Assembly (NCBI GenBank): GCA_019418625.1
Contig: DYBL01000034.1
Coordinates: 1 to 46,646 of the forward strand
Direction of reading: 5' to 3'
Length of the DNA: 46,646 nucleotides
Origin: Clostridiales bacterium
GTDB taxonomy: Bacteria > Bacillota > Clostridia > Oscillospirales > Oscillospiraceae
A program made the position numbers and the translations under genes. How positions within the stretch are numbered: position 1 is the first letter of the stretch; each line of letters opens with the position of its first letter. Positions 6,567-14,838 of this stretch are shown here, piece after piece. The notes beneath the pieces are model-generated. The model was not told the DNA's origin. It searched no databases and was given only the letters and a program-made list of their open reading frames with translations.

Positions 6567-7451
6567 ATGATTTACAATACGCTGCACAACCGTGGACTGC
6601 GGCTGGTGGCCGCGGTGGCCGGCGAGCTGATCGCCGCCCTGGCGCTGAATCTGTTCATTGTTCCTTTGAACCTGTACACCGGCGGCCTGATGGGCGTCTG
6701 CCAGCTCATGCGCACCCTGGCCCAGACGTATCTGGGCATCAGCTTCGGCGCCTACGATGTGGCCGGTATCCTGTACTTCATTCTCAATGTCCCCATTCTG
6801 CTGCTGGCCTACAAGACCCTGGGGCGGCCCTTCGTGGTCAAGACGCTGATCTGCACCGCCTCGTATTCCTTTTTTTACAGCATCATCCCCATTCCTGCCA
6901 CCCCCATCGTGGACGACTATCTGACCGCGTGCCTCCTGGGCGGCATCCTCGCCGGCGTGGGCAGCGGCATCGTGCTCACCTGCGGCGGCAGCGGCGGCGG
7001 GCTGGACATCGTGGGTCTGTGCCTGAGCAAGCGGGGCAGCCATGTGACCGTGGGAAAATTCTCCCTGGCCTTCAACGCGTTTTTGTACTCCGCCTGCCTG
7101 ATCCTCTTTATCCCCCAGGTGGCCATTTACTCCGTCATCTATAACTTCTTCTCCGCCATGGTGCTGGACCGCACCCACCAGCAAAACGTCAGCGTCCAGG
7201 CGCTCATCTTCACCAAGGGCGATGAAAACGCCATGGCCCGCTTCATCATCGAGCAGCTGGGCCGCAGCGTCACCTACTGGAACGGCACCGGCGCCTATAC
7301 CGGCGAGGGCGTTCACGTTTTGTGCGTGTGCCTTTCCAAGTTCGAGATTGAAGAGCTCATTCACACCGTGCACACCATGGACCCCCACGCCTTTGTCACC
7401 ACCCAGGAGGGCACCCGGATCTATGGAAATTTCCAGCGCAGGCTGGGTTGA
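6567..7451 (+). CDS. YitT/DUF2179 family membrane protein (copy 1)
   Basis: A 294-residue protein with about five or six membrane helices, then a soluble C-terminal DUF2179 domain (from about residue 215, with the family signature YWNGTGAYTGEGVHVL). The glycine-rich loop GGSGGGLDIVG is also typical. YitT proteins are widespread in Firmicutes; their transport role is not established. The ATG at 6567 follows TTGGAGGA; a longer frame begins upstream inside the promoter. A second, different YitT protein is at 11666-12523. The racemase-family gene begins 16 bp after the stop, so the two are probably co-transcribed. Confidence 0.87.
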   Translation: MIYNTLHNRGLRLVAAVAGELIAALALNLFIVPLNLYTGGLMGVCQLMRTLAQTYLGISFGAYDVAGILYFILNVPILLLAYKTLGRPFVVKTLICTASYSFFYSIIPIPATPIVDDYLTACLLGGILAGVGSGIVLTCGGSGGGLDIVGLCLSKRGSHVTVGKFSLAFNAFLYSACLILFIPQVAIYSVIYNFFSAMVLDRTHQQNVSVQALIFTKGDENAMARFIIEQLGRSVTYWNGTGAYTGEGVHVLCVCLSKFEIEELIHTVHTMDPHAFVTTQEGTRIYGNFQRRLG

Positions 7452-7466
7452 AAGGAAGGCGTCTTT

Positions 7467-8114
7467 ATGGAACCCATTGCCGTTTTGGCCGGCACTCCCG
7501 TAGACACCCAGATGGGCGTGGATGTGCTTTCTGCCGCCGGGCTCTCCGGCGCGCCGTTCCCCATCTCCCCCGATCCCCGGGAGCAGACCGCGTTTCAGAT
7601 CTCCTCCCCGGCGGAAAAGCACCGCACCGCCCTGGCTATTTTGAACAGGGCCCAGGCCCAAGGATGCCGGAAGGCCTTTGTCTACTGCAACTCTCTTTCG
7701 GCCTCTGTGGACTTTGATGCCCCGGCCCGGGAGACGGGGATGCGGATCGTGACGCCCCTGCAGGTCTACCGGACCCTGGCGCCTCAATACCGCTCCCTGG
7801 CCTTCATTGCCGCCAACGCCCAGGGGCTGGCGGGCATCGAGCGGGTCCTGCTGGATGCCAATCCGGGCCTGGACACCCTCAGCACTGCCGCGCTGCCGGT
7901 GGTCCTGGCCATCGAGGCGGGGCTGCCGCCGGAGGAGCTGGTGCAGCGCCATCGCCTGGCGGAACTGGCAGATTGGTTCGCCGATTGCGGCATGGAGGCG
8001 CTGCTGCTGGGCTGCACCCACTTCCCCTACTTCAAAGAGGCGCTGGCCCGGCGGACAAGCCTTCCCCTCATTGACCCGGCAGCCAAGATGCTGGAGCTTT
8101 TGTGCGCGCCGTAA
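7467..8114 (+). CDS. Aspartate/glutamate racemase family protein
   Basis: A 215-residue cofactor-independent racemase-superfamily protein. Two cysteine motifs match the catalytic acid/base pair: YCNSLSASVD near residue 73 and LLLGCTHFPY near 180. Glutamate racemases usually are 250-290 residues with SDSGVGG at the N-terminus; here the start is AVLAGTPVDTQMG and the chain is shorter, so it is not a canonical MurI. It may racemise another amino acid or be a hydantoin-type relative. The ATG at 7467 has AAAGGA upstream. It ends in a strong terminator at 8139. Confidence 0.8.
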   Translation: MEPIAVLAGTPVDTQMGVDVLSAAGLSGAPFPISPDPREQTAFQISSPAEKHRTALAILNRAQAQGCRKAFVYCNSLSASVDFDAPARETGMRIVTPLQVYRTLAPQYRSLAFIAANAQGLAGIERVLLDANPGLDTLSTAALPVVLAIEAGLPPEELVQRHRLAELADWFADCGMEALLLGCTHFPYFKEALARRTSLPLIDPAAKMLELLCAP

Positions 8115-8138
8115 GGGCGAACGCGCCCCTGGTCTTCC

Positions 8139-8174
8139 GTTCCCTTCCGCCTATGCCGGAAGGGAACTTTTTTC
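8139..8174 (+). terminator. Terminator after the racemase-family gene
   Basis: Stem GTTCCCTTCCG (8139-8149) / CGGAAGGGAAC (8157-8167), then six Ts. Confidence 0.88.
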
Positions 8175-8194
8175 TCCCTCCCGGTGGGGAAATC

Positions 8195-8223
8195 TTGCAA
8201 ATTGGCACATTCTATGGTAAATT
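8195..8223 (+). promoter_or_regulatory. Promoter of prfC
   Basis: -35 TTGCAA (8195-8200), 17-bp spacer, -10 TAAATT (8218-8223). Confidence 0.55.
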
Positions 8224-8286
8224 GGATTGGTTATCGTAAAATCACGGGCGGCGGTACGCCCCCGGCCCGTATGGAGGTCATACACT

Positions 8287-9867
8287 ATGGCAACCTTGCA
8301 AGAAGAAATCTCCCGGCGGCGGACGTTCGCCATCATCTCCCACCCGGACGCCGGCAAGACCACACTGACGGAAAAGTTCCTGCTCTACGGCGGAGCCATC
8401 GCCCAGGCCGGCGAGGTCAAGGGCAAGCGGGCCCGGGCCGCCACGTCGGACTGGATGGAGATCGAAAAGCAGCGCGGCATCTCCGTCACCTCCTCCGTCA
8501 TGCAGTTCCAGCACAGCGGCTTTTGCATCAACATCCTGGACACCCCCGGCCACCAGGACTTCTCCGAGGACACCTACCGCACCCTTATGGCGGCGGACAG
8601 CGCCGTCATGGTCATCGACGGCGCCAAGGGCGTGGAGCCCCAGACCCGCAAGCTCTTCAAGGTCTGCGCCCTGCGGCACATCCCCATTTTCACCTTCATC
8701 AACAAGATGGACCGGGAGAGCCGGGATCCGCTGGAGCTTTGCGAGGAAGTGGAGCGGGAGCTGGGCATCGACACCTACGCCATGAACTGGCCCATCGGCT
8801 CCGGCAAGGAGTTTCAGGGGGTCTACGACCGCCAGCAAAAACACATCCTCTTCTTCTCCGCCGAGGGCCGGGGCAAAAAGGCCGCGGTCATGGAGGTGGA
8901 TCTGGAGGACGAGATCGTAGACCACACCATCGGTGAGACCCGGGCCGCCGCGCTGCGGGAAGAGGTGGAGCTGCTGGGCGCCGGCCGGGAGTTCGATCTG
9001 AAAGCTGTCCGGAACGGCACCCTCTCTCCCGTGTTCTTCGGCTCCGCCCTCACCAACTTCGGCGTGGAGCCCTTCCTGGAGGCCTTTTTGCGCATGACCA
9101 CGCCGCCCCTGCCCCGTGTGGCGGACACCGGCGAGGTGGATGTGTTCTCCGAGGACTTCTCCGCCTTCGTCTTCAAGATCCAGGCCAACATGAACAAGGC
9201 CCACCGGGACCGTCTGGCCTTCATGCGCATCTGCTCCGGCAAGTTCAAGCGGGACACGGAATATTACCACGTCCAGTCCGGCAAGAAGATGCGCCTGAGC
9301 CAGCCCCAGCAGATGATGGCCGCGGAGCGGGAGATCGTGGAGGAGGCCTACGCCGGCGACATCATCGGCGTGTTCGATCCGGGCCTTTTCTCCATCGGCG
9401 ACACCATCACCGTGCCGGGCAAGAAGTTCCGCTTCTCCGGCATCCCCACCTTTGAGCCGGAGCACTTCATGCGCGTCTCCCCCAAGGACACCATGAAGCG
9501 CAAGCAGTTCATCAAGGGCACGGAACAGATCGCCCAGGAGGGTGCCATCCAGATCTTCAAGATCCCCGGCGCCGGTCTGGAGGAGGTCATCGTGGGCGTG
9601 GTGGGCACGCTGCAGTTCGACGTGTTCCAGTACCGCATGCGCAACGAGTACGGCGTGGAGCTCTATATGAACGGCCTGCCCTACGACCATCTGCGGCTCA
9701 TTACGGAGTGCCCCTGCAAGCCGGAGGATCTGGTGCTGTGCACCGGTTCCGCCATTCTGGAGGACTTCCGGGGCCGGCTGCTGGTGGCCTTCGGCGGCGA
9801 GTGGTCCGTGGGCTTCCTCACCAAGCACAACCCCGGATTGGAGCTGGCAGACTCCCTGTCCGTGTAA
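8287..9867 (+). CDS. prfC: Peptide chain release factor 3
   Basis: A 526-residue translational GTPase matching RF3 in length and motifs: G1 HPDAGKTT (19-26), G3 DTPGHQDF, G4 NKMD, followed by RF3-type domains (SGKKMRLSQPQQMMA and a C-terminal domain containing LQFDVFQYRM). RF3 uses GTP to recycle RF1/RF2 from the ribosome after peptide release. I chose the ATG at 8287 because GGAGGT lies about eight bases upstream; a longer frame from 8227 has no ribosome site. The gene is monocistronic, with its own promoter and a strong terminator. Confidence 0.96.
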   Translation: MATLQEEISRRRTFAIISHPDAGKTTLTEKFLLYGGAIAQAGEVKGKRARAATSDWMEIEKQRGISVTSSVMQFQHSGFCINILDTPGHQDFSEDTYRTLMAADSAVMVIDGAKGVEPQTRKLFKVCALRHIPIFTFINKMDRESRDPLELCEEVERELGIDTYAMNWPIGSGKEFQGVYDRQQKHILFFSAEGRGKKAAVMEVDLEDEIVDHTIGETRAAALREEVELLGAGREFDLKAVRNGTLSPVFFGSALTNFGVEPFLEAFLRMTTPPLPRVADTGEVDVFSEDFSAFVFKIQANMNKAHRDRLAFMRICSGKFKRDTEYYHVQSGKKMRLSQPQQMMAAEREIVEEAYAGDIIGVFDPGLFSIGDTITVPGKKFRFSGIPTFEPEHFMRVSPKDTMKRKQFIKGTEQIAQEGAIQIFKIPGAGLEEVIVGVVGTLQFDVFQYRMRNEYGVELYMNGLPYDHLRLITECPCKPEDLVLCTGSAILEDFRGRLLVAFGGEWSVGFLTKHNPGLELADSLSV

Positions 9868-9874
9868 AAACGAA

Positions 9875-9912
9875 AAAACAGGAGCCATGGAAATCCATGG
9901 CTCCTGTTTTTT
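9875..9912 (+). terminator. Terminator of prfC
   Basis: Perfect 16-bp stem (AAAACAGGAGCCATGG, 9875-9890, with its complement 9895-9910), loop AAAT, then a T-run. Confidence 0.92.
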
Positions 9913-10204
9913 GTCTGCGCCTGCGGCGGGCTCTCAATCTCTCCCGTCTGCACGACCCCAGCCACGACCCAGCGCAGCGGTCGTGACTGGGAAAGGAGGC
10001 ACAGCGACGTGAGTGCGATCCGGCACATTTTCGTGCCGGATCAAACGATGCAGAGCTTGTGCCGACGCGGAGCGGGCAACGGGGCTCGAACTCGTCACCG
10101 GCATCCCGAAAATGGCCTCCGGCCATTTTCAGGAACCCTGCCGCACCTCTGATTAAAATGCGCCTGCGGCGCCGGTGGAGGCAGCTCGTTCGCCTCTAAC
10201 GAAA
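9913..10204. repeat. Hairpin-rich intergenic repeat region
   Basis: About 290 bp without a believable gene. It holds four near-perfect dyads: CACGACC/GGTCGTG within 9957-9990, GATCCGGCAC/GTGCCGGATC at 10017-10042, GAAAATGGCC/GGCCATTTTC at 10108-10130, and GCGCC/GGCGC near 10160-10172. A copy of the tRNA-Gly 3' end sits inside (10069-10094). The pattern resembles interspersed repeat patches near tRNA genes in Oscillospiraceae (from memory, not checked). It lies between two terminators, so there is no obvious transcript. Confidence 0.55.
10069..10094 (-). repeat. Second copy of the tRNA-Gly 3' end
   Basis: These 26 bases match 10245-10270, the last part of tRNA-Gly (T-arm and 3' acceptor), with one mismatch, in the same orientation and 176 bp away. 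The rest of a tRNA is absent and there is no CCA. This is what an integration (att) scar would look like. Confidence 0.6.
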
Positions 10205-10237
10205 AAAGAAAGAGGACATCCAAACTGGATGTCCTCT
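10202..10237 (-). terminator. Terminator of tRNA-Gly
   Basis: Stem AGAGGACATCC (10211-10221) / GGATGTCCTCT (10227-10237); on the minus strand it is followed by TTC and six Ts. Confidence 0.85.
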
Positions 10238-10243
10238 CTTACC

Positions 10244-10319
10244 TGGAGCGGGCAACGAGGCTCGAACTCGCTACCTCCACCTTGGCAAGGTGGCGCTCTA
10301 CCAGATGAGCTATGCCCGC
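10244..10319 (-). tRNA. tRNA-Gly (GCC)
   Basis: Minus strand: acceptor GCGGGCA/TGCCCGC, D-arm GCTCATCTGGTAGAGC, anticodon stem CCACC/GGTGG with loop TTGCCAA (GCC), T-arm GAGTTCGAGCCTC, discriminator T and encoded CCA. Confidence 0.93.
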
Positions 10320-10331
10320 GGAACAGGTGTT

Positions 10332-10360
10332 ATTCTAACAGAGCACGCGCACTTTGTCAA
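10332..10360 (-). promoter_or_regulatory. Promoter of tRNA-Gly
   Basis: Minus strand: -35 TTGACA (10355-10360), 17-bp spacer, -10 TAGAAT (10332-10337). The -35 overlaps the stop codon of the upstream lipoprotein gene. Confidence 0.75.
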
Positions 10361-11049
10361 GCGGTTTCTCCAAAATTTTCTTCATTATTTTTTTCTTCCT
10401 CAGAGCCCCACACAAATTCGATGAGACCCACCGGACCGGAGGCCGGGTAGCAGGTCACCGTCCACGCCGGCGACTCCGTCAGGCCGTGCTTTTCCCGGAT
10501 CTGGGACACCATGGCCTCCAGCCGGGCCGGGTCCTCGTCCTCCCGCCAGTAGCCGATCCGCACCGCCAGCTCACTTTTTCCACTCTCCAGGGCAGCGTCC
10601 AGCAGGCTGGGCAGGGCTTCGATGCTGGTGGCGTTGACCACCGCCTGGACCTGCTGCTCCGTGCGCCGGTAGCTGATCTGCACGGAGATCTCGTAGTAGC
10701 CCCGCTGGGAATGGCTGCTGGAGGTGATGTACTCCACCGCATAGGCGCCCATGGGCGTCTCCTGCTGGATCTCCGTGGTGGCCTGCTCCAGCGTTTCCGC
10801 CACGGTCATATCGTCGGAAAAGTTGTAGAGGCGGATGGTGGCGCTTTCCGTATGACGGCCGATGAGCAGCAGCACATCGTTGACCACGTCCTGATAGCTC
10901 TCCGCCCGCAGCGTGCCGGCAGCCTCGCTCTCCCAGAACGTGGAGCTGTGGGGCTCCACCGTGCTGTACTCCCGCTCCAGCAGGGAGGCGCACCCCGTCA
11001 ACAGGCACAGCGCCGCCAGCGCCGCCAGGACGCCTGCATTCCGTTTCAA
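10357..11049 (-). CDS. Lipoprotein of unknown function
   Basis: A 230-residue secreted lipoprotein. After a short basic start (KRNAG), a hydrophobic stretch leads to the lipobox LTGC near residue 20, so it should be lipid-anchored on the outer face of the membrane. The rest has no known domain to my eye; it contains many Thr/Ser/Glu residues and a C-terminal Glu/Asn-rich tail. I prefer the TTG at 11049, seven bases after AGGAGG; a GTG at 11055 would touch the ribosome site. It is the last gene of a long minus-strand run and follows a LUD-domain gene after 21 bp. Confidence 0.75.
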   Translation of the reverse strand: MKRNAGVLAALAALCLLTGCASLLEREYSTVEPHSSTFWESEAAGTLRAESYQDVVNDVLLLIGRHTESATIRLYNFSDDMTVAETLEQATTEIQQETPMGAYAVEYITSSSHSQRGYYEISVQISYRRTEQQVQAVVNATSIEALPSLLDAALESGKSELAVRIGYWREDEDPARLEAMVSQIREKHGLTESPAWTVTCYPASGPVGLIEFVWGSEEEKNNEENFGETA

Positions 11050-11070
11050 GGGCACACCTCCTTTTCCTGC

Positions 11071-11664
11071 TTACATGCCCAGATCCTCGCCGATGAGGAT
11101 CACTTCCGTCTCCATACCCATCATGGGCCCCCACAGCTCCACCAGACCACGGCAGATACGGTCGGGGCTCTTGCAGTCGTAGCACTTGTCGCCCTTGACC
11201 GCGCAGGGAGTCTTTTTGCCCAGGCGCTGGGCGTTCCGGGGGGCGGCGATGTTCCGCGCCCGCCACAGTGCCTCGTCCCGGGTGGGCGCCAGTTTGTTGG
11301 CGCCGATGACAAAATAGACCTTCTTGTGGCCATAGAGGGTGGAGGCCACCCGGTTGCCGGCGCCGTCGATGTTGAGGATCTCTCCCGTCTCCGCCAGGCC
11401 GTTGGCAGAGGTCAGGTACACGTCGGCCTCCGCCGCCTTTGCCCGCTGCTCCGGGCCGCCCTGCCAGTGCCAGTACACCCGGTTATGCTCCGCCAGCCGG
11501 TCGTAGAGCCCCAGCTGCTGGACGGTCACGGAGCCGCCGATGCCAACGCTGACGCTGTCGATGGCGCTGTTGAGGTAATCCGCCGCCGCCCCGCCGGTTT
11601 CAAATACACGCACCGTGTAGCCCCGCTGCCGCAGAGCCTGCTCCACCTTCGTAAAATCCGCCAT
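11071..11664 (-). CDS. LUD-domain protein (lactate-utilisation LutC-like)
   Basis: A 197-residue LUD-domain protein, the fold shared by LutB/LutC of lactate utilisation. Typical parts visible are VGIGGSVTVQQLGL near residue 40, YLTSANGLAETGEI, VIGANKLAPTRDEAL and a cysteine cluster CYDCKSPDRIC near 155-165. No LutA or LutB is nearby, and stand-alone LUD proteins of this kind are common in Clostridia with no defined role. The ATG at 11664 follows AAAGGAGGAG; the stop codon of the upstream YitT gene is one base before this start, so translation is probably coupled. Confidence 0.82.
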   Translation of the reverse strand: MADFTKVEQALRQRGYTVRVFETGGAAADYLNSAIDSVSVGIGGSVTVQQLGLYDRLAEHNRVYWHWQGGPEQRAKAAEADVYLTSANGLAETGEILNIDGAGNRVASTLYGHKKVYFVIGANKLAPTRDEALWRARNIAAPRNAQRLGKKTPCAVKGDKCYDCKSPDRICRGLVELWGPMMGMETEVILIGEDLGM

Positions 11665-11665
11665 C

Positions 11666-12523
11666 TCAGATCTCCTCCTTTTGATAATCTCCAAATCCCT
11701 CGCCCAGCACGTCGTGGGCGTCGCACACGATCAAAAAGGCCTGGGGGTCCAGCTGGTGCACCGTGCGCTTGATCTGCACGATGTCCCGCTGCTTGAATGC
11801 CACCATCAATACCTGCTTGTCCCGGCCCGTATAGGCACCCTGTCCGCGCAGGATGGTCACGCCCCGGTCCTGCTCTTTTAAAAGCACCTGGATCAGGGCT
11901 TCCCATTGGTCGGAGATGATGTAGGCCACCTTGGACGTATCCAGTCCGTAGAGCACCGTATCCATGACCCGGGTAGCCACAAACAAGCCCACCACGCCGT
12001 AGAGCGCCGCCTCTACCCGGCCGAAGGCCAGAGCCGCCAGTGCCAGCACCACGCCGTCAGGCACCAGGATGAGCTTGCCCAGCGGCAGCCAGGGCCAGCG
12101 CAGCTTCAAAAGCCGGGCCACGATATCCGTGCCGCCGGTGGTGGCACCCTGGGAAAACACCATGCCAAGGCTCAGTCCCATCAGTGCGCCGCCGCACAGC
12201 GTGGCCAGCATGGGGTCCATGGGCCCGAAGGGGTACGCCACCGCGATCAGGTCGATGGCCACGGAGCTGACCGCCATGGAAAAAAGGGACGAGGCCAGCA
12301 GGTGAAAGCCGATGTACCGCCAGCCTGCAATAAACAGCGGCACGTTCAAAACGATGGTCAAAACGCCCACGGGGATACCGGGAAGCAGCGCATTGATGAC
12401 CTGGGCCAGGCCCGTGATGCCGCCCATGGCCACCTGGTTGGGATCGAAGAACCAGTCGAAGGCCAGGCCGAAGAGTACCGATCCCAGGGCGATGATGCCG
12501 TAGCTTTTCAATTTCTCTTTCAT
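11666..12523 (-). CDS. YitT/DUF2179 family membrane protein (copy 2)
   Basis: A 285-residue protein with the same plan as 6567-7451: hydrophobic N-terminal two thirds with the loop GATTGGTDIVA, then a soluble DUF2179 domain (RGVTILRGQGAYTGRDKQVL). Sequence differs clearly from copy 1, so this is not a recent duplication. Function is not established for the family. The start follows GGAGTGAGGGAAC. Six bases separate it from the topoisomerase A-like gene, so it belongs to that transcript. Confidence 0.85.
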   Translation of the reverse strand: MKEKLKSYGIIALGSVLFGLAFDWFFDPNQVAMGGITGLAQVINALLPGIPVGVLTIVLNVPLFIAGWRYIGFHLLASSLFSMAVSSVAIDLIAVAYPFGPMDPMLATLCGGALMGLSLGMVFSQGATTGGTDIVARLLKLRWPWLPLGKLILVPDGVVLALAALAFGRVEAALYGVVGLFVATRVMDTVLYGLDTSKVAYIISDQWEALIQVLLKEQDRGVTILRGQGAYTGRDKQVLMVAFKQRDIVQIKRTVHQLDPQAFLIVCDAHDVLGEGFGDYQKEEI

Positions 12524-12529
12524 GTTCCC

Positions 12530-14773
12530 TCACTCCAAAAGATCCAGCTGCCGCTCCTCGGTATCCTCCTGGCGCAGCAGGGCGCCGGCGGCGGGCAGGG
12601 CCCGCACCCGATAGCGGCTGACGTTGGAGATGCTGGTCTGGGCCAGCTCCTCCACGCTTTCCAGATGGTACTTGGGCTTGAGGGTCATCACCGCCACGCC
12701 CTGGGTGGTACGGGTGGTCTTGGGCGCCAGCAGCGCCGTGTGGAACACCAGGCAGCGCCGCTCCGAGGAGTACACCGCCACCTCGCAGTCCTCCGCCAGG
12801 GGCAGGATGCACCGCAGGGGGGACTTGTCGGAATAGGCGCCGGTGAGCTTGCGGCGGTTGGAGGTGGTCTGGTAGGCCTTCATCTCCACCCGGGCGGCCT
12901 TGCCGTTTTCAAAGAAGAACACCAGGGCGCCGCTGTAATCTCCCGGCAGCACCGCGTACACCACGCTCTCCTCGGCGTCCATGGAGAGCTTGGCGGGCAG
13001 GTAGTCGCCCAGGACGCTGGCCTTGGCATCGTCGAACTCGCTCAGGCGGGTCTTGTACACCTGGCACTTGTCCGTAAAGAACATGATCTCGGCGGTGTTG
13101 GTGGTCTCGAAGCTCTGGGCGGGGCCGTCCCCGTCCTTGTACTTCTGCTCGCTGTTCATGCGCAGCGAGGCGGGAGTGATCTTCTTGAAGTACCCCTCCC
13201 GGGAGAGGAACACGGTGACGGGATAGTCCGCCACCTCGGACTCCTCGGTGTAATGCTCCACCTCGTGGCTCAGCAGGATGGACGTGCGGCGGGGCTCGCC
13301 GTACTTCTTGGCCGCCGCCGTCAGCTCCTCCACGATGATCTTCTTCACCCGGCGGGGGCTGCTCAGGATATCCTCCAGGTCGTCGATCTCGTTTTGCAGG
13401 GCCTCCGTCTCGTTGACCCGCTTGAGGATATACTCCTTGTTGATGTTGCGCAGCTTGATCTCCGCCACGAACTCCGCCTGCACCTGGTCGATGCCGAAGC
13501 CGATCATCAGGTTGGGGACGACTTCCGCCTCCTCCTCCGTCTGGCGGATGATGGCGATGGCCTTGTCGATATCCAGCAGGATACGCTTGAGGCCCTTCAG
13601 GAGATGGAGCTTTTCCTTGCGCTTATTCAGCACGAAGTACGTCCGCCGCCGGACGGACTCCGTACGCCAGGCGGTCCACTCCTCCAGGATCTGCCGCACG
13701 CCCAGCACCCGGGGGCTGCCGGCGATGAGCACATTGAAGTTGCAGGCAAAGGCGTCCTCCAGGGGGGTGAGCTTGTAGAGCTTGGTCATGAGCTTGTCCG
13801 GGTCCACGCCCCGCTTGAGGTCAATGGCCAGCTTCAGACCTGTCAGGTCCGTCTCGTCCCGCATGTCGGCGATCTCCTTGGCACGGCCCGCCTTGATGAG
13901 CTCGGCCACCTTGTCCAAAATGGCCTCCACGGTGGTGGAGTAGGGGATCTCATAGATCTCGATGAGGTTTTCCTCTTTCACATACCGGTAGCGGGCCCGC
14001 ACCCGGACGCTGCCCCGTCCCGTATCGTAGATATCCCGCAGGGCGTCCGGGTCGCAGATCAGCTGGCCGCCGGTGGGGAAGTCCGGCGCCAGCAGCGTCT
14101 CCGTCAAATCACAGTCGGGATTTTTCAGATAGGCGATGGTGGTCTCGCAGACCTCCCTGAGGTTGAAGCCGCAGAACTGGGACGCCATACCCACGGCGAT
14201 GCCGCTGTTGGCGGAGACCAGGATGTTGGGGAACGTGGTGGGCAGCAGGGCGGGCTCTTTCATGGTGTTGTCGTAGTTGTCCACGAAGTCCACCGTGTCG
14301 GAGTCGATGTCCCGGAACAGCTCGGCGCAGATGGGCGTGAGCTTGGCCTCCGTATACCGGGGCGCGGCACAGGACATGTCCCGGGAATAGCTCTTGCCGA
14401 AGTTGCCCTTGGAGTCCACAAAAGGCGTCAGCAGCGCGCCGTAGCCCCGGGAGAGGCGTACCATGGTGTCGTAGATGGCGGCGTCGCCGTGGGGGTTGAG
14501 GCGCATGGTCTGGCCCACGATGTTGGCCGACTTGGTGCGCGCGCCCGTTAAAAGCCCCATTTTGTACATGGTGTACAGGAGCTTTCGGTGGGAGGGCTTG
14601 AAGCCGTCGATCTCCGGGATGGCCCGGGAGACGATGACGCTCATGGCATAGGGCATGTAGTTGAGCTCCAGGGTGTCGGTGATGGGCTGTTCCACCACCG
14701 CCGCCTTCAATCCCAGAACATTGGGGTTTGTCGCTTTGTGCCGGTTCTCCTCCGGCTGCTTCTTCTTTTGCAT
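12530..14773 (-). CDS. Divergent type IIA topoisomerase subunit A (GyrA/ParC family)
   Basis: A 747-residue A-subunit. The DNA-cleaving tyrosine is Y140 with the preceding R139 (AAPRYTE). The quinolone-binding helix has HGDAAIYD at 95-102: alanine (A98) replaces the serine that corresponds to E. coli GyrA S83, while the aspartate (D102) is kept. The N-terminal motif IPEIDGFKPSHRKLLY differs from standard GyrA/ParC. The C-terminal region is shorter than the six-blade wrapping domain of GyrA, so it is more like topoisomerase IV or a third enzyme. Its likely partner is the B-subunit at 18438-20432, separated by two secreted-protein genes. The weak ribosome site AAGTAAGGAT supports the start at 14773. 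Family certain, exact enzyme type inferred. Confidence 0.88.
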   Translation of the reverse strand: MQKKKQPEENRHKATNPNVLGLKAAVVEQPITDTLELNYMPYAMSVIVSRAIPEIDGFKPSHRKLLYTMYKMGLLTGARTKSANIVGQTMRLNPHGDAAIYDTMVRLSRGYGALLTPFVDSKGNFGKSYSRDMSCAAPRYTEAKLTPICAELFRDIDSDTVDFVDNYDNTMKEPALLPTTFPNILVSANSGIAVGMASQFCGFNLREVCETTIAYLKNPDCDLTETLLAPDFPTGGQLICDPDALRDIYDTGRGSVRVRARYRYVKEENLIEIYEIPYSTTVEAILDKVAELIKAGRAKEIADMRDETDLTGLKLAIDLKRGVDPDKLMTKLYKLTPLEDAFACNFNVLIAGSPRVLGVRQILEEWTAWRTESVRRRTYFVLNKRKEKLHLLKGLKRILLDIDKAIAIIRQTEEEAEVVPNLMIGFGIDQVQAEFVAEIKLRNINKEYILKRVNETEALQNEIDDLEDILSSPRRVKKIIVEELTAAAKKYGEPRRTSILLSHEVEHYTEESEVADYPVTVFLSREGYFKKITPASLRMNSEQKYKDGDGPAQSFETTNTAEIMFFTDKCQVYKTRLSEFDDAKASVLGDYLPAKLSMDAEESVVYAVLPGDYSGALVFFFENGKAARVEMKAYQTTSNRRKLTGAYSDKSPLRCILPLAEDCEVAVYSSERRCLVFHTALLAPKTTRTTQGVAVMTLKPKYHLESVEELAQTSISNVSRYRVRALPAAGALLRQEDTEERQLDLLE

Positions 14774-14806
14774 AGTTTCTTGATCCTTACTTCCAAATGA
14801 TATTTC

Positions 14807-14831
14807 CGCGGCGCGGCAGTGCCGCGCCGCG
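14807..14831. other. GC-rich perfect hairpin between stalk-protein and topoisomerase A genes
   Basis: Arms CGCGGCGCGGCA (14807-14818) and their complement (14820-14831) with a one-base centre. No T-run follows on the minus strand, so it may stabilise mRNA or tune read-through rather than end transcription. Confidence 0.5.
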
Positions 14832-14838
14832 ACCGGCT

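Noticed and set aside
5970..8021. 683-codon minus-strand open frame
   Set aside because: Antisense to the sigma-like, YitT and racemase-family genes, all of which have ribosome sites and recognisable domains.
10069..10145. A second tRNA-Gly gene
   Set aside because: Only the 3' part matches; the D-arm, anticodon arm and 5' acceptor are missing.
9913..10204. CRISPR array or small RNA gene
   Set aside because: The hairpins differ from one another, with no equal-length repeats and spacers, and no promoter.
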